Shown piece by piece: positions 24,769 through 33,394 of a DNA stretch of 64,000 nucleotides. The stretch is from NCBI GenBank assembly GCA_016793865.1, contig JAEULJ010000003.1, positions 248,001 through 312,000 on the forward strand. The letters run 5' to 3'. Source of the DNA: Altererythrobacter sp. Lineage in GTDB: Bacteria; Pseudomonadota; Alphaproteobacteria; Sphingomonadales; Sphingomonadaceae. The translations under genes were made by a program, and so were the position numbers. The stretch's first letter is position 1. Every line of letters starts with the position of its first letter. Below the pieces are notes generated by a model. That model was not told the origin of the DNA. It worked only from the letters and a program-made list of their open reading frames with translations, and searched no databases.

Positions 24769-26334
24769 ATGCTGATTGTGGAGACGGTAGCGCGGATCCG
24801 GCGCGAGTTTTTCGTCAAGGGCAAGTCGATCAAGGAGATCGTGCGGGACCTGGGGGTGTCGCGCAACACGGTGCGCAAGGTGCTGCGCTCGGGCGAGACG
24901 GCCTTCTCCTACGAGCGGTCGGTTCAGCCGCTGCCGAAGCTGGGACCGTGGGCGGCCGACCTGGAGCGGTTGCTGGAGGCGAACGAGCGCAAGGCGCGGC
25001 GCGAGCGGCTGACGCTGGTGCGTATCTTCGAGGAGTTGCAGGGTCTCGGCTATCGCGGTGGCTATGATGCCGTGCGGCGATATGCGCGGGGTTGGCAGCG
25101 CGACCAGTCGGCCGCGGCAGCAGCCGCCTATGTCCCGTTGAGCTTCGATCCCGGCGAGGCTTACCAGTTCGACTGGAGCCATGAGATCGTCGTCATCGAT
25201 GGCGTGACGACGACGGCGAAGGTGGCGCACATGCGGCTTTGCCACAGCCGGATGTTCTACGTCCGCGCCTATCCGCGCGAGAGCCAGGAGATGGTGTTCG
25301 ACGCGCACGACAAGGCGTTCGCCTTCTTCGGCGGGGCCTGCCAGCGCGGGATTTACGACAACATGAAGACTGCGGTCGATGCGATCTTCGTCGGCCGCGA
25401 GCGGCAGTACAACCGGCGCTTCCAGCAGATGTGTGGCCATTATCTGGTTGAGCCGGTGGCCTGCACGCCGGCGTCGGGCTGGGAGAAGGGGCAGGTCGAG
25501 AACCAGGTGGGCCTGGTGCGCGAGCGCTTCTTCACGCCGCGGCTGCGGTTCAAGAGCTTTGCCGAGCTCAACGCCTGGCTGGAGGATCGCTGCCTCGCCC
25601 ATGCCCGGCGCGCGGCGCATCCCGAGCGCAAGGATCGGACGATCTGGGAGATGTTCGAGGAAGCCGACCGACCGGCGCTGATCGCCTATCGCGGACGCTT
25701 CGACGGCTTCCACGCCTTGCCGGCGGCGGTCTCCAAGACGCTGCTGGTGCGGTTCGACTACAACAAATACTCGGTCCACGCGAAGGCGGCGGGGCGCCCG
25801 GTCGATATCCACGCCTATGCCGACCGCATCGTCATCCGCCAGGACGGCGAGATCGTCGCCGAGCATGTCCGCCGCTTCGGCCGCGATCAGACGATCTACG
25901 ATCCCTGGCATTATCTGCCGGTGCTGGCGAGGAAGCCGGGAGCGTTGCGCAACGGCGCACCGTTCAAGGACTGGGCGCTGCCGCCCGCAATCGAGCGGGT
26001 ACGCCGGCGCCTCGGCCACCACGGCGATGGCGACCGCCAGATGGTCGGCATCCTCGCCGCGGTGGTGACCGACGGGATCGACGCGGTCGAGGCCGCCTGC
26101 GTCGAGGCGTTGTCCGGCACCGCGATCAGCCGCGACGTCGTGCTCAACATCCTGACCCGCCAGCGCCAGCCCCCAGCGCCGCTCAATATCGTCACGCCCG
26201 AAGCGCTCCGGCTTGCCCACGAGCCGGTCGCCGACTGCGCCCGCTACGACAGCCTGAGGAGGTCCTATGGAACGCCACGAGATACTGGACATGATGGGAG
26301 CGCTGAAGCTTGCCGGCATGCGCCATGCCTATGA
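24769..26334 (+). CDS. istA: IS21-family transposase IstA
   Basis: A 521-residue transposase with an N-terminal HTH ([20 protein letters not shown], about residues 20-40) and an rve-type catalytic core. Acidic catalytic candidates are Asp135 (QFDWSHE), Asp197 (YDNMKTAV) and Glu239/Glu244 ([10 protein letters not shown]). A C-terminal beta domain follows. It carries out strand cleavage and transfer, with IstB as ATP-dependent helper. The 3' end overlaps istB by 68 bases, the usual coupling of this family. No frameshift is seen. Confidence 0.95.
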   Translation: MLIVETVARIRREFFVKGKSIKEIVRDLGVSRNTVRKVLRSGETAFSYERSVQPLPKLGPWAADLERLLEANERKARRERLTLVRIFEELQGLGYRGGYDAVRRYARGWQRDQSAAAAAAYVPLSFDPGEAYQFDWSHEIVVIDGVTTTAKVAHMRLCHSRMFYVRAYPRESQEMVFDAHDKAFAFFGGACQRGIYDNMKTAVDAIFVGRERQYNRRFQQMCGHYLVEPVACTPASGWEKGQVENQVGLVRERFFTPRLRFKSFAELNAWLEDRCLAHARRAAHPERKDRTIWEMFEEADRPALIAYRGRFDGFHALPAAVSKTLLVRFDYNKYSVHAKAAGRPVDIHAYADRIVIRQDGEIVAEHVRRFGRDQTIYDPWHYLPVLARKPGALRNGAPFKDWALPPAIERVRRRLGHHGDGDRQMVGILAAVVTDGIDAVEAACVEALSGTAISRDVVLNILTRQRQPPAPLNIVTPEALRLAHEPVADCARYDSLRRSYGTPRDTGHDGSAEACRHAPCL

Positions 26335-27001
26335 CGAGGTGATCGCCGATGCCCTCAAGCGCCAGCACTCGGCGCAGCGTGTGGTCGGCGATCTCCTGAA
26401 GGCCGAGATCGACGAGAAGCAGGCCCGCTCGATCAAGTACCAGATGACGATCGCCAAGCTGCCGCTGGCCAAGGAGATCGCCGACTTCGACTTCGTCGCC
26501 ACGCCGATCAACGAGCAACTGGTCCGCGATCTCGCCACCGGCGGCTTCCTCGCCAGCGAGCGCAACGCCGTGCTGGTCGGCGGCACCGGCACCGGCAAGA
26601 CCCACCTCGCTATCGCCATCGGCCGCGCCTGCGTGCGCACCGGTGCCAGGGTCCGGTTCTTCAACACCGTCGATCTGGTCAACCGGCTCGAGGCCGAGGC
26701 CCGTGCCGGCAAGCCCGGCCGCATCGCCGACCAGCTCTCACGACTCGACCTCGTCATCCTCGACGAGCTTGGCTATCTGCCGTTCGCCCAGTCCGGCGGC
26801 CAGCTGCTGTTCCATCTGATCAGCCGGCTCTACGAGCAGACCTTGGTGATCGTCACCACCAACCTCGCGTTCGGCGAATGGCCGCAGGTGTTCGGCGACG
26901 CCAAGATGACCACCGCGCTGCTCGATCGGCTCACTCACCACTGCGACATCGTCGAGACCGGCAATGAAAGCTGGCGGTTCAAGAGCCGCGAAGCCGCGTA
27001 A
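26267..27001 (+). CDS. istB: IS21-family helper ATPase IstB
   Basis: A 244-residue AAA+ ATPase related to DnaC, with Walker [10 protein letters not shown] (105-113), Walker [13 protein letters not shown] and the sensor segment [11 protein letters not shown]. It assembles on target DNA and recruits the IstA transposome. The start [20 protein letters not shown] lies inside the 3' end of istA. It is full-length and intact. About 207 bases of IS sequence including the right terminal repeats follow. Confidence 0.95.
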   Translation: MERHEILDMMGALKLAGMRHAYDEVIADALKRQHSAQRVVGDLLKAEIDEKQARSIKYQMTIAKLPLAKEIADFDFVATPINEQLVRDLATGGFLASERNAVLVGGTGTGKTHLAIAIGRACVRTGARVRFFNTVDLVNRLEAEARAGKPGRIADQLSRLDLVILDELGYLPFAQSGGQLLFHLISRLYEQTLVIVTTNLAFGEWPQVFGDAKMTTALLDRLTHHCDIVETGNESWRFKSREAA

Positions 27002-27208
27002 AACCCCTTCCCCCAGACCCCCATCCCCCGGGTTGACCCGGTGGGTCCACAGGCACCTCCCACGGACGCCGCCGCCAGCGCTCCTGACGGCGCGCGGCGT
27101 CGTCCGTGGGTCCCTCCTATGGACTACCGGGACAACCCGAAATTACCGCCTATCCAAGGGGTCACTGTTGGACGCCGATCAGGGGTCAAGATCCCGCGCC
27201 GGTTGACA

Positions 27209-27216
27209 TTCGAGAT
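27209..27216. repeat. IS21 target-site duplication, right copy
   Basis: TTCGAGAT, identical to 24650-24657, directly after the CA-3' end of the insertion sequence. Confidence 0.85.
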
Positions 27217-27341
27217 GCCCGGATGCGCCTTTCATAGTAGCCAACCAGATCGAAATAGGTCTTTCGATCTTCCAATGAACCCGATTGGGCCGCATTGGTC
27301 TTCGCAAGCTCGTAATTGAAAATCAGTTGATCGAGCGTCAT
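27209..27341 (-). pseudogene. 5' half of family A gene split by IS21 element
   Basis: Starts MTLDQLIFNYELAKTNAAQS at 27341 behind AGGAG and continues SLEDRKTYFDLVGYYERRIR, closely matching the family A protein at 9052 (EDRQTCFDLEEYYAKRI). The insertion sequence cuts it after about 44 codons; translation would now run a few residues into the IS and stop at 27186. The divergent cold-shock-like gene lies upstream, 68 bases away, as in the other copy of this unit. Confidence 0.75.
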
Positions 27342-27409
27342 GGCGAACTCCTCTCGCACCGTACAGAATAGTCAGCCGAGGTTTTGAGGCCCCGGCTGGC
27401 ATTCACGAG

Positions 27410-27667
27410 CTAGCCCTGCTGGGCGCGCGCCTGTTCTTCGTGTACGCTTTCAGCTTCGCCCTGCTGCGGCTGCAGGTTGATGGCTCGCTTGTTGCCGCCA
27501 TCGACTTCGCTGGTGTCGTAGCCGTAGCGCTGATCGACGCTGGGCTCCTGTGCTTCCTGCTGCAGATCCTTCCGCCCGAACGGCAGCGCGTCGCCGCCCT
27601 TGTCCGGGGTGATCATGCCGGTGCCCTTGCCACTGTCGTAGCTCTTGATCTTGCCGAAATGTGTCAT
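27410..27667 (-). CDS. Divergent cold-shock-domain-like small protein (copy 2)
   Basis: An 85-residue protein starting MTHFGKIKSYDSGKGTGMIT. It shares GK-x-x-x-Y, GTG-x-I-x-P-x-KGG, LPF, DLQ-x-x-AQ and RYGY-x-T with the protein at 8781, and adds a Gln/Glu-rich tail of about 17 residues. The canonical RNP1 aromatic positions are replaced (GMITPDKGG), so classical cold-shock RNA binding is doubtful. AAGGA precedes the ATG. On the minus strand it heads a cold-shock-like / family A / family B series, the inverted duplicate of the series starting at 8781. Confidence 0.7.
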   Translation of the reverse strand: MTHFGKIKSYDSGKGTGMITPDKGGDALPFGRKDLQQEAQEPSVDQRYGYDTSEVDGGNKRAINLQPQQGEAESVHEEQARAQQG

Positions 27668-27968
27668 GTCATGTCCTTCAGTATGAATGCAGCGCGCCAG
27701 TATTGGACCGGCTGCGACTAAGAGGCGGAACTGAAGGAGGTGGCTTCTCGAAACTGGAAGCCTAAGACCGTCGATTGCGACTGGTAGCTACATTGTAGAT
27801 GGGCGCACTTGGATGAACCTACAAGTCCGAACCGAAAACATATTCAAGGGAGGATCAATGCTGGAGCGGCACCCATCGCGACCAATTCACGGAAAATGAA
27901 TTGCATCCAATTTGGCCTGAGATCGCCATAATCATCAACGCACAGTGTGAACTGCTAAGATCATGCAC
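27668..27968. other. 300-base gap between integrase and cold-shock-like gene
   Basis: AT-richer than the genes around it. No supported gene, RNA or repeat seen. It probably holds the promoter of the cold-shock-like gene. Confidence 0.4.
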
Positions 27969-29159
27969 TCACTGCGAAGCAGCATGGGCTGCGCAATAGT
28001 CCCCCCAATCCTCCATCAGTTTCACGCGCGCACCCGGATTATCCGGCGTGCCTAGATAGGTTGTGCGGCGATAGGCTGCTTGGACCGCGTCAGGCGTCTT
28101 GTGCGCCAGTGCCGCTTCAACGACTGCATTGGGGAAGCCCTCGTTCGCCGCCCAGTCGGTAAAGCTGGAGCGGAAACCGTGGACGTGGAACGGCTCCTGC
28201 ATGTCTCGCATGACCTTGAGTAGCGTCATATTGGACATCGCCTTACCGGTCATGCCGGGGAAGACCACTTCGGCTCCCTCAAGCCGCATTGCATCGGCCT
28301 TCACGAGCACCGCAAGAGCCACCTCTGACAGCGGCACGATGTGCGCCCTGCTGCGCTTCATGTGTTCGGCTGGGATTGTCCAAAGGCGTTGGTCCAGATC
28401 GAATTCGTCCCATTTCGCGAGCCGCACTTCCTGCGAGCGAACACCCGTCAGAATGAGGAGGTCGAGCGCGAGGCGCGAATAGGACGGCTTGCGCCGCAGC
28501 GCGGTCAGGAAAGAAGGAACGGCGACATATGGCATGGCCTTACGGTTTGCCGGCTTCTTGACCTGTCGCGGCAGCCCTCGCCCCGCTTTCAGGCTACTGT
28601 TGCCCGACGGAGCCTCTGTGGAGCGCCAACCCTTGGCGTGGGAGTAGTCGAGCACAGCGCAAATCCGGTTGCGGACCTGGCGGGCCGTTTCCGGGATTTC
28701 CTGCCAGATCGGCGTGAGGACCGAGATGATGTCGGCAGCGGTGATTCCGCCAGTCGTCATGTCACCCAGTTTTGGGAAGGCGTAGTTTTCCAGACTGGCG
28801 ATCCACTGGCGACCATAGACATCGCTTTTCCAGCCCGCCTCGTTCTCCGAATGATATTGGGTGGCGGCTTCGCGGAAGGTGACCTTGGCAGCTTCCTCGT
28901 CCTTGCGCTCCGTCAGCACATCCCGTTTCTCGACCTTAACCGCCTTTCGGAGATCAGCAGCCTTCGCGCGTGCTTCGGCCAGCGTGACCAGCTTTGGACT
29001 ACCCAGTCCGATATCCTGACGCTTGCCATCGCGCTGGATTCGCAGGAGCCAATAAGCTCCTCCTCTTTTATCGACTCTGAGAACCAATCCGTCGCCATCC
29101 TGATAGGTGCCCGGATTCGCCAAAGCGGCCTTGACCGCAACCGCCGTGAGTTTGCCCAT
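27969..29159 (-). CDS. int: P4-type tyrosine integrase
   Basis: A 396-residue site-specific recombinase. Residues 1-85 form the DUF4102 arm-DNA-binding domain (MGKLTAVAVKAALANPGTYQ, DGLVLRVDKRGGAYWLLRIQ); residues 95-180 are the core-binding SAM-like domain; the C-terminal catalytic domain has Arg241 (LTGVRSQEV), His327 and Arg330 (HGFRSSF), His353 (ALAHKT) and the nucleophile Tyr363 (AAYRRTTY). It lies 196 bases from the tRNA-Tyr gene, whose 3' end is the presumed core site. All catalytic residues are intact, so the element may still excise. Confidence 0.95.
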   Translation of the reverse strand: MGKLTAVAVKAALANPGTYQDGDGLVLRVDKRGGAYWLLRIQRDGKRQDIGLGSPKLVTLAEARAKAADLRKAVKVEKRDVLTERKDEEAAKVTFREAATQYHSENEAGWKSDVYGRQWIASLENYAFPKLGDMTTGGITAADIISVLTPIWQEIPETARQVRNRICAVLDYSHAKGWRSTEAPSGNSSLKAGRGLPRQVKKPANRKAMPYVAVPSFLTALRRKPSYSRLALDLLILTGVRSQEVRLAKWDEFDLDQRLWTIPAEHMKRSRAHIVPLSEVALAVLVKADAMRLEGAEVVFPGMTGKAMSNMTLLKVMRDMQEPFHVHGFRSSFTDWAANEGFPNAVVEAALAHKTPDAVQAAYRRTTYLGTPDNPGARVKLMEDWGDYCAAHAASQ

Positions 29160-29164
29160 CGGTT

Positions 29165-29243
29165 ACTCCCACATCTTTGCCGCCATTGTGGGAGAACCCA
29201 AGTGTGGGAGGAAGCCACTTTACTCCCACACCTCTCCCACACC
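29165..29243. repeat. Cluster of CTCCCACA repeats beside tRNA-Tyr, possible arm-type sites
   Basis: Copies of CTCCCACA occur at 29165, twice in tandem at 29223-29242 and, reversed, at 29188 and 29202. A similar tandem pair lies inside the other end of the element at 5156-5176. Between integrase and attachment core this is where arm-type integrase sites are expected. Confidence 0.45.
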
Positions 29244-29354
29244 ACGCTCCGGCTGCAAGCAAACAGAAGCGGTCGAATGCGGACGTTGTGGAGCAAAATA
29301 CCTTTGGTTTTCTGCGATTTCCAGGGCTTTTCGGGGATGTTTTGAGAAAGGGTG

Positions 29355-29382
29355 GTGGTGGACAGGGCTGGATTCGAACCAG
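29355..29382. repeat. Right attachment site, within the tRNA-Tyr 3' end
   Basis: GTGGTGGACAGGGCTGGATT and the following CGAACCAG cover the CCA end, acceptor strand and T-arm of tRNA-Tyr. It aligns with 5079-5105. Integration here leaves the tRNA gene complete. Confidence 0.65.
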
Positions 29383-29441
29383 CGTACGCTTGCGCGGGCA
29401 GATTTACAGTCTGCTGCCTTTAACCACTCGGCCACCTGTCC
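29356..29441 (-). tRNA. tRNA-Tyr (GTA anticodon)
   Basis: Read on the minus strand: acceptor GGACAGG pairs with CCTGTCC, followed by A and an encoded CCA. The D-arm has GGCCGAGTGGTTAAAGGC; the anticodon stem-loop CAGACTGTAAATCTG gives anticodon GUA (tyrosine). A long variable arm, GCGCAAGCGTACGC-like, fits class II tRNA-Tyr, and the T-arm is CTGG-TTCGAAT-CCAG. All stems pair. It is the integration target of the neighbouring element. Confidence 0.97.
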
Positions 29442-29562
29442 ACATGGCTTGCCATAATCGGTGTCTGGGGCGGAGCCGTCCGAAGCCGGCCCTCCGCCGA
29501 GAGAGGCGCCCTTTGGCCAAGCACCGCTTGCCTGTCAATGGTCCCGCTGGCAGGGGCGCGGC

Positions 29563-30360
29563 ATGGCAAAGGGCGACAGGAAGCGGGCACTGCGCGGGCG
29601 TGCGGGGCGGATGCAGGGCGGACGCGGGAGCGGACGTGCCGGCGCGGGGCAGGTGCGGCTGTGGGGCCGCCACGCGGTCGAGGCGGCTCTGCGGAATCCC
29701 GCGCGTATCCATCGCAAGTTATGGGCCACCCACGAGGGGCTGGAATCGCTGGACGGCGAGCTGCCGGCCAATTTCCCGCTGGAGCTCGCCGGAGCGCCCG
29801 ATCTCGACCGGCTGGTTGCGCGCGATGCGCCGCACCAGGGGCTTGTGCTGGAATGCGCGCCCCTGGAGGATATCCACCTCGACGAGGTGCTCGCCGGCGA
29901 AGTGGCGGGCCCGATCGTGGTGCTGGATCAGGTCACCGATCCGCACAATCTGGGCGCGGTGATGCGTTCGGCCGCCGCCTTCGGCGCCGCGGCCCTGGTC
30001 ACGCAGGACCGGCACGCCCCGCCCGAGGGCGGCGTGGTGGCCAAGGCCGCCAGCGGCGCGCTTGAAGCCCTGCCCTGGGTGCGGGTGGTCAATCTCGCCC
30101 GCGCGCTGGAGGAGATGGCGGAAGCGGGTTACTGGCGCATCGGCCTGGCCGGAGAGGCGGAGGCGACGCTGGCCGAAGCGCTGCCAAGTGGTCGGGTGGT
30201 GCTGGTGCTGGGCGCGGAAGGGCCGGGAATGCGGCACAATATCGCCACCCATTGCGATGCGCTGGCCCGCCTGCCGATCAGCGAGACGGTGGAAAGCCTC
30301 AATGTTTCCAATGCCGCCGCAGTGGCGCTCTACGCCGTGGCCAGCCGGATCGCGGACTGA
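29563..30360 (+). CDS. rlmB: 23S rRNA 2'-O-ribose methyltransferase, RlmB type
   Basis: A 265-residue SpoU/TrmH-family (SPOUT) methyltransferase that, by homology, methylates G2251 of 23S rRNA. The N-terminal substrate-binding domain starts with LWGRHAVEAAL; the catalytic knot has DQVTDPHNLGAVMRSA, VLVLGAEGPGMR and ISETVESLNVSNAAA, motifs 1-3. A basic N-terminal extension (MAKGDRKRALRGRAGRMQGG) precedes them. It is chromosomal and lies next to tRNA-Tyr, at the element's boundary. Confidence 0.93.
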   Translation: MAKGDRKRALRGRAGRMQGGRGSGRAGAGQVRLWGRHAVEAALRNPARIHRKLWATHEGLESLDGELPANFPLELAGAPDLDRLVARDAPHQGLVLECAPLEDIHLDEVLAGEVAGPIVVLDQVTDPHNLGAVMRSAAAFGAAALVTQDRHAPPEGGVVAKAASGALEALPWVRVVNLARALEEMAEAGYWRIGLAGEAEATLAEALPSGRVVLVLGAEGPGMRHNIATHCDALARLPISETVESLNVSNAAAVALYAVASRIAD

Positions 30361-30437
30361 CCTCATCCGGCGCTTTCATCCCGCTCGGCCTGCTCCCCGC
30401 TATCGGGCCCACCGACACGGCGGCCCATTCTCGGCGG

Positions 30438-30710
30438 CTAGTTGACGAGATCCTTGAGGCCCTTGCCGGCCTTGAACTTGGGCTGGTTGGACGCCTTGAT
30501 CTGCATCGGTTCGCGGGTGCGCGGATTGCGCCCGATCGAGGCCTTGCGCCGCGCCACCGAGAATGTGCCGAACCCGACCAGGCGGACCTCGTCACCCTTC
30601 TTGAGGGCAGCCGAGATCGAATCGAACACGCATTCTACGGCGCTCGACGCTTGGCTCTTGGAAAGACCGCTGGCTTCGGCCACCGCGCCGATCAGATCGT
30701 TCTTGTTCAT
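30438..30710 (-). CDS. hup: DNA-binding protein HU
   Basis: A 90-residue histone-like nucleoid protein starting MNKNDLIGAVAEASGLSKSQ, with GFGTFSVARRKASIGRNPRT, the DNA-clasping arm signature. It bends and compacts DNA as a dimer. It follows lon on the same strand with a gap of 168 bases, a conserved lon-hup order, and probably has its own promoter in that gap. It converges with rlmB. Confidence 0.96.
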   Translation of the reverse strand: MNKNDLIGAVAEASGLSKSQASSAVECVFDSISAALKKGDEVRLVGFGTFSVARRKASIGRNPRTREPMQIKASNQPKFKAGKGLKDLVN

Positions 30711-30878
30711 CGTGTAGCTCACCCCCTGTGTTCGGATCGCGATTTGGCAAGCCAGACTCGCCGCGCGTGATTGTCCAGATTGATAGGCTTTTGCACCGGC
30801 TGTCAAAGGCAAAAGCCACCCACCGCCGCCGAACCGGCTCACAAAGCGAACCGGTCGGCGCGTCGGTGCGGGGCGCGA

Positions 30879-33266
30879 TCAGTGCGCGGTCGTTGCCGCG
30901 CTTGCTGCCGCCGGCGCGGGCTGGCTGGAGAGGTCGTCCGCTTCGGTCCACTCGATCGCTTCCAGCCGCCCTACCAGCGCCCGGGCCAGCACCTCGTCGA
31001 CATGGCGCACGGGCACGATCTCCAGAGCCGCTGTGATGGTGCCGGGAATCTCGGCCAGATCCTTCACGTTCTCCTCCGGAATGAACACAGTGGAGATACC
31101 GCCGCGCAGGGCCGCGAGGAGCTTTTCCTTCAGGCCCCCGATCGCCAGCACGCGGCCCCTGAGCGTCACCTCGCCGGTCATCGCGACATCGGGACGCACG
31201 GCAATGCCGGTGAGGGTCGAAACGATCGAGGTGACCATGCCCACGCCGGCGCTGGGCCCGTCCTTCGGAACCGCGCCTTCGGGCAGGTGGATGTGGATGT
31301 TCTTGCGCTGGATCAGGCTCGGCTTGATGCCATAGGCCGGGGCGCGCGCCTTCACGAAGCTGTAGGCGGCGGCGACGCTCTCGGTCATCACCTCGCCCAG
31401 CTTGCCGGTGGTCTTGATCTCGCCCTTGCCCGGCGTGGTGACGCTTTCGATGGTCAGCAGCTCGCCGCCAACCTCCGTCCAGGCCAGGCCGGTAACAGCG
31501 CCGACCTGCGCCTCTTCCTCGCCCATGCCGTGCCGGAACTTCCGCACCCCGGCGAACTCGGAGAGGTTTTCGGGCGTGACCACGATTCCGGTGGCCTTGC
31601 CCTCAAGGATGCGGCGCAGGCTCTTGCGCGCCAGCCGCGCGATCTCGCGCTCCAGCGTGCGCACGCCCGCCTCGCGCGTGTAATAGCGGATGAGGTCGCG
31701 CAGACCGGCCTCGGTCAATTCGAACTCGCCTTCGGCAAGGCCATGAGCCTCGACCTGCTTGGCGATCAGATGCCGCTGCGCGATCTCGACCTTCTCGTCC
31801 TCGGTATAGCCCTCCAGCCGGATGATCTCCATCCGGTCGAGCAGCGGTTGCGGGAGGTTGAGACTGTTGGCGGTGCACACGAACATCACGTCCGAAAGGT
31901 CGAAATCGACCTCCAGATAGTGGTCCTGAAACTTCGCGTTCTGCTCGGGATCGAGCACCTCGAGCAGGGCGGAAGCGGGATCGCCGCGGAAATCCTGGCC
32001 CAGCTTGTCGATCTCGTCGAGCAGAAACAGGGGATTGGCCTTGCCGGCCTTTCGCAGATTGGTGACAATCTTGCCGGGCAGCGAGCCGATGTAGGTGCGC
32101 CGATGGCCGCGAATCTCGGCCTCGTCGCGCACGCCGCCCAGCGACTGACGCGCGAATTCGCGCCCCGTCGCCTTGGCGATCGACTTGCCCAGCGAGGTCT
32201 TGCCCACGCCCGGCGGGCCGACGAGGCACAGGATCGGCCCCTTCAGCTTGTTGGTGCGCGCCTGGACGGCGAGATATTCGACGATCCGGTCCTTGACCTT
32301 CTCCAGCGCGTAGTGGTCGGCATCGAGCACCTCCTGCGCGCGGGCGATGTCCTTCTTGAGCTTCGACTTCTTTCCCCACGGCAAGCCCAGCAGCACGTCG
32401 AGGTAATTGCGGATGACAGTCGCCTCCGCGCTCATCGGCTGCATCGCCTTGAGCTTCTTGAGCTCACCTGTCGCCTTGGTGCGCGCCTCCTTGCTCAGCC
32501 TGGCCTTGGCGATCGCCTCCGTCAGCTCGGCAAGCTCGTTGCTCTCGTCCTCACCGCCGCCCAGTTCGCTCTGGATCGCCTTGAGCTGCTCGTTCAGATA
32601 ATACTCGCGCTGGTTCTTCTCCATCTGGCGCTTCACGCGGCCGCGAATCTTGCGCTCCACCTGAAGGACCGAGAGCTCGCCTTCCATGAAGGCCATGATC
32701 ATTTCGAGCCGCTTGAGGGGATCGCCTTCGGCGAGCAGCGCCTGCTTGTCGGACACCTTGACCGCGATGCCCGCCGCGATGGTATCCGCCAGCTCGCCCG
32801 CGTTCTCGATCTCGCGCAGGGCCTGGCCGGCGTCTTCGTCCACGCTCTTCTTGAGCTTGGCGTATTCGCCGAACTGAGCCACCACCTGGCGCATCATCGC
32901 CGTGACCTCGGTGCCTTCGGCATCGCGCGCCGCGACCGGCGCGACCCTGGCGACAACGTAATCGTCCGCCGGGATCAGCTCTTCCAGCATCACCCGTGCC
33001 TGCCCCTCGACCGTTACGCGCACGGTCCCGTCGGGCAGCTTGAGCATCTGCACGACCTGGGCGGTGACGCCCAGGTCGTAGAGATCGTCGCGCTCGGGAT
33101 CCTCGCAACCCGGATCGAGCTGGGCCACAAGCGCGATTTCCTTGCCGCCCTCCATCGCCGCTTCCAGCGCCGCGACGGATTTGGCGCGCCCGACGAACAG
33201 CGGCACGACCATGCCGGGAAAGACGACGATGTCCCGCAGGGGAAGAAGCGGGTAGAGGGTTTCCAT
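30879..33266 (-). CDS. lon: ATP-dependent protease Lon
   Basis: A 795-residue cytoplasmic AAA+ serine protease that degrades misfolded and regulatory proteins. The N-terminal LAN domain starts METLYPLLPLRDIVVFPGMV; Walker A is GPPGVGKTSLG, Walker B is NPLFLLDEIDKLG, and the catalytic Ser is in PKDGPSAGVGM with the paired Lys in RGRVLAIGGLKEKLLAALRG. Length is normal. A possible heat-shock promoter lies upstream. hup follows. Confidence 0.97.
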   Translation of the reverse strand: METLYPLLPLRDIVVFPGMVVPLFVGRAKSVAALEAAMEGGKEIALVAQLDPGCEDPERDDLYDLGVTAQVVQMLKLPDGTVRVTVEGQARVMLEELIPADDYVVARVAPVAARDAEGTEVTAMMRQVVAQFGEYAKLKKSVDEDAGQALREIENAGELADTIAAGIAVKVSDKQALLAEGDPLKRLEMIMAFMEGELSVLQVERKIRGRVKRQMEKNQREYYLNEQLKAIQSELGGGEDESNELAELTEAIAKARLSKEARTKATGELKKLKAMQPMSAEATVIRNYLDVLLGLPWGKKSKLKKDIARAQEVLDADHYALEKVKDRIVEYLAVQARTNKLKGPILCLVGPPGVGKTSLGKSIAKATGREFARQSLGGVRDEAEIRGHRRTYIGSLPGKIVTNLRKAGKANPLFLLDEIDKLGQDFRGDPASALLEVLDPEQNAKFQDHYLEVDFDLSDVMFVCTANSLNLPQPLLDRMEIIRLEGYTEDEKVEIAQRHLIAKQVEAHGLAEGEFELTEAGLRDLIRYYTREAGVRTLEREIARLARKSLRRILEGKATGIVVTPENLSEFAGVRKFRHGMGEEEAQVGAVTGLAWTEVGGELLTIESVTTPGKGEIKTTGKLGEVMTESVAAAYSFVKARAPAYGIKPSLIQRKNIHIHLPEGAVPKDGPSAGVGMVTSIVSTLTGIAVRPDVAMTGEVTLRGRVLAIGGLKEKLLAALRGGISTVFIPEENVKDLAEIPGTITAALEIVPVRHVDEVLARALVGRLEAIEWTEADDLSSQPAPAAASAATTAH

Positions 33267-33318
33267 AGATTACCGATCCGATCCGGCCATCGCGCGGCTG
33301 CGCCTGGCATGGCTGTTG

Positions 33319-33347
33319 ATATGGGAACCGGTGAGAGCCGCTGCAAC
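33319..33347 (-). promoter_or_regulatory. Possible heat-shock (sigma-32) promoter of lon
   Basis: On the minus strand GTTGC is followed, 17 bases later, by CCCATATC, resembling the CTTG-N17-CCCATAT pattern of RpoH promoters, about 50 bases before the lon start. The -35 half is imperfect. lon is heat-shock controlled in relatives; here the site is only a candidate. Confidence 0.3.
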
Positions 33348-33394
33348 GCGCAAGCCGCGCCGGGCTGTGGAACGCATGCCGCGGGCCCCGATGA

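Larger units (their letters stand above)
24658..27208 (+). mobile_element. IS21-family insertion sequence, complete
   Basis: 2551 bases carrying istA and istB. The outer ends read TGTGAATCGGCATGCAATGT and, on the other strand, TGTCAACCGGCGCGGGATCT; both begin TGT-x-AA-x-CGGC and run into TTGACCCC, with further TTGACCCC/TGACCCC copies inside both ends, typical of the multiple transposase sites of IS21. Direct duplications of TTCGAGAT flank it. The genes are intact, so it may be active. It interrupts a small family A gene. Confidence 0.93.
5079..29382. mobile_element. Integrative mobilizable element in tRNA-Tyr
   Basis: About 24.3 kb bounded by an imperfect direct repeat of the tRNA-Tyr 3' end (5079-5105 and 29355-29382). 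The P4-type integrase lies directly next to the intact tRNA, and two small excisionase/AlpA-like genes lie at the other end. The interior carries relaxase traA, traC, traD and an oriT-like site, but no coupling protein, pilus or type IV secretion genes. This is the pattern of an element mobilized by a helper. Cargo includes SLC13-type and NhaA transporters, cold-shock proteins, a second IF-1, GT4/GH130 enzymes and tiny paralogous proteins. Base composition is lower and more mixed than the flanks. The left edge is less certain because that repeat is degenerate. Confidence 0.8.

Noticed and set aside
24733..26319. A minus-strand frame of about 530 codons opposite istA
   Set aside because: Shadow of the transposase gene; no recognisable family.
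29165..29243. CTCCCACA repeats as a CRISPR array
   Set aside because: Repeats are short, irregular and in both orientations with no uniform spacers; integrase arm sites fit better. No CRISPR array was seen anywhere in the window.
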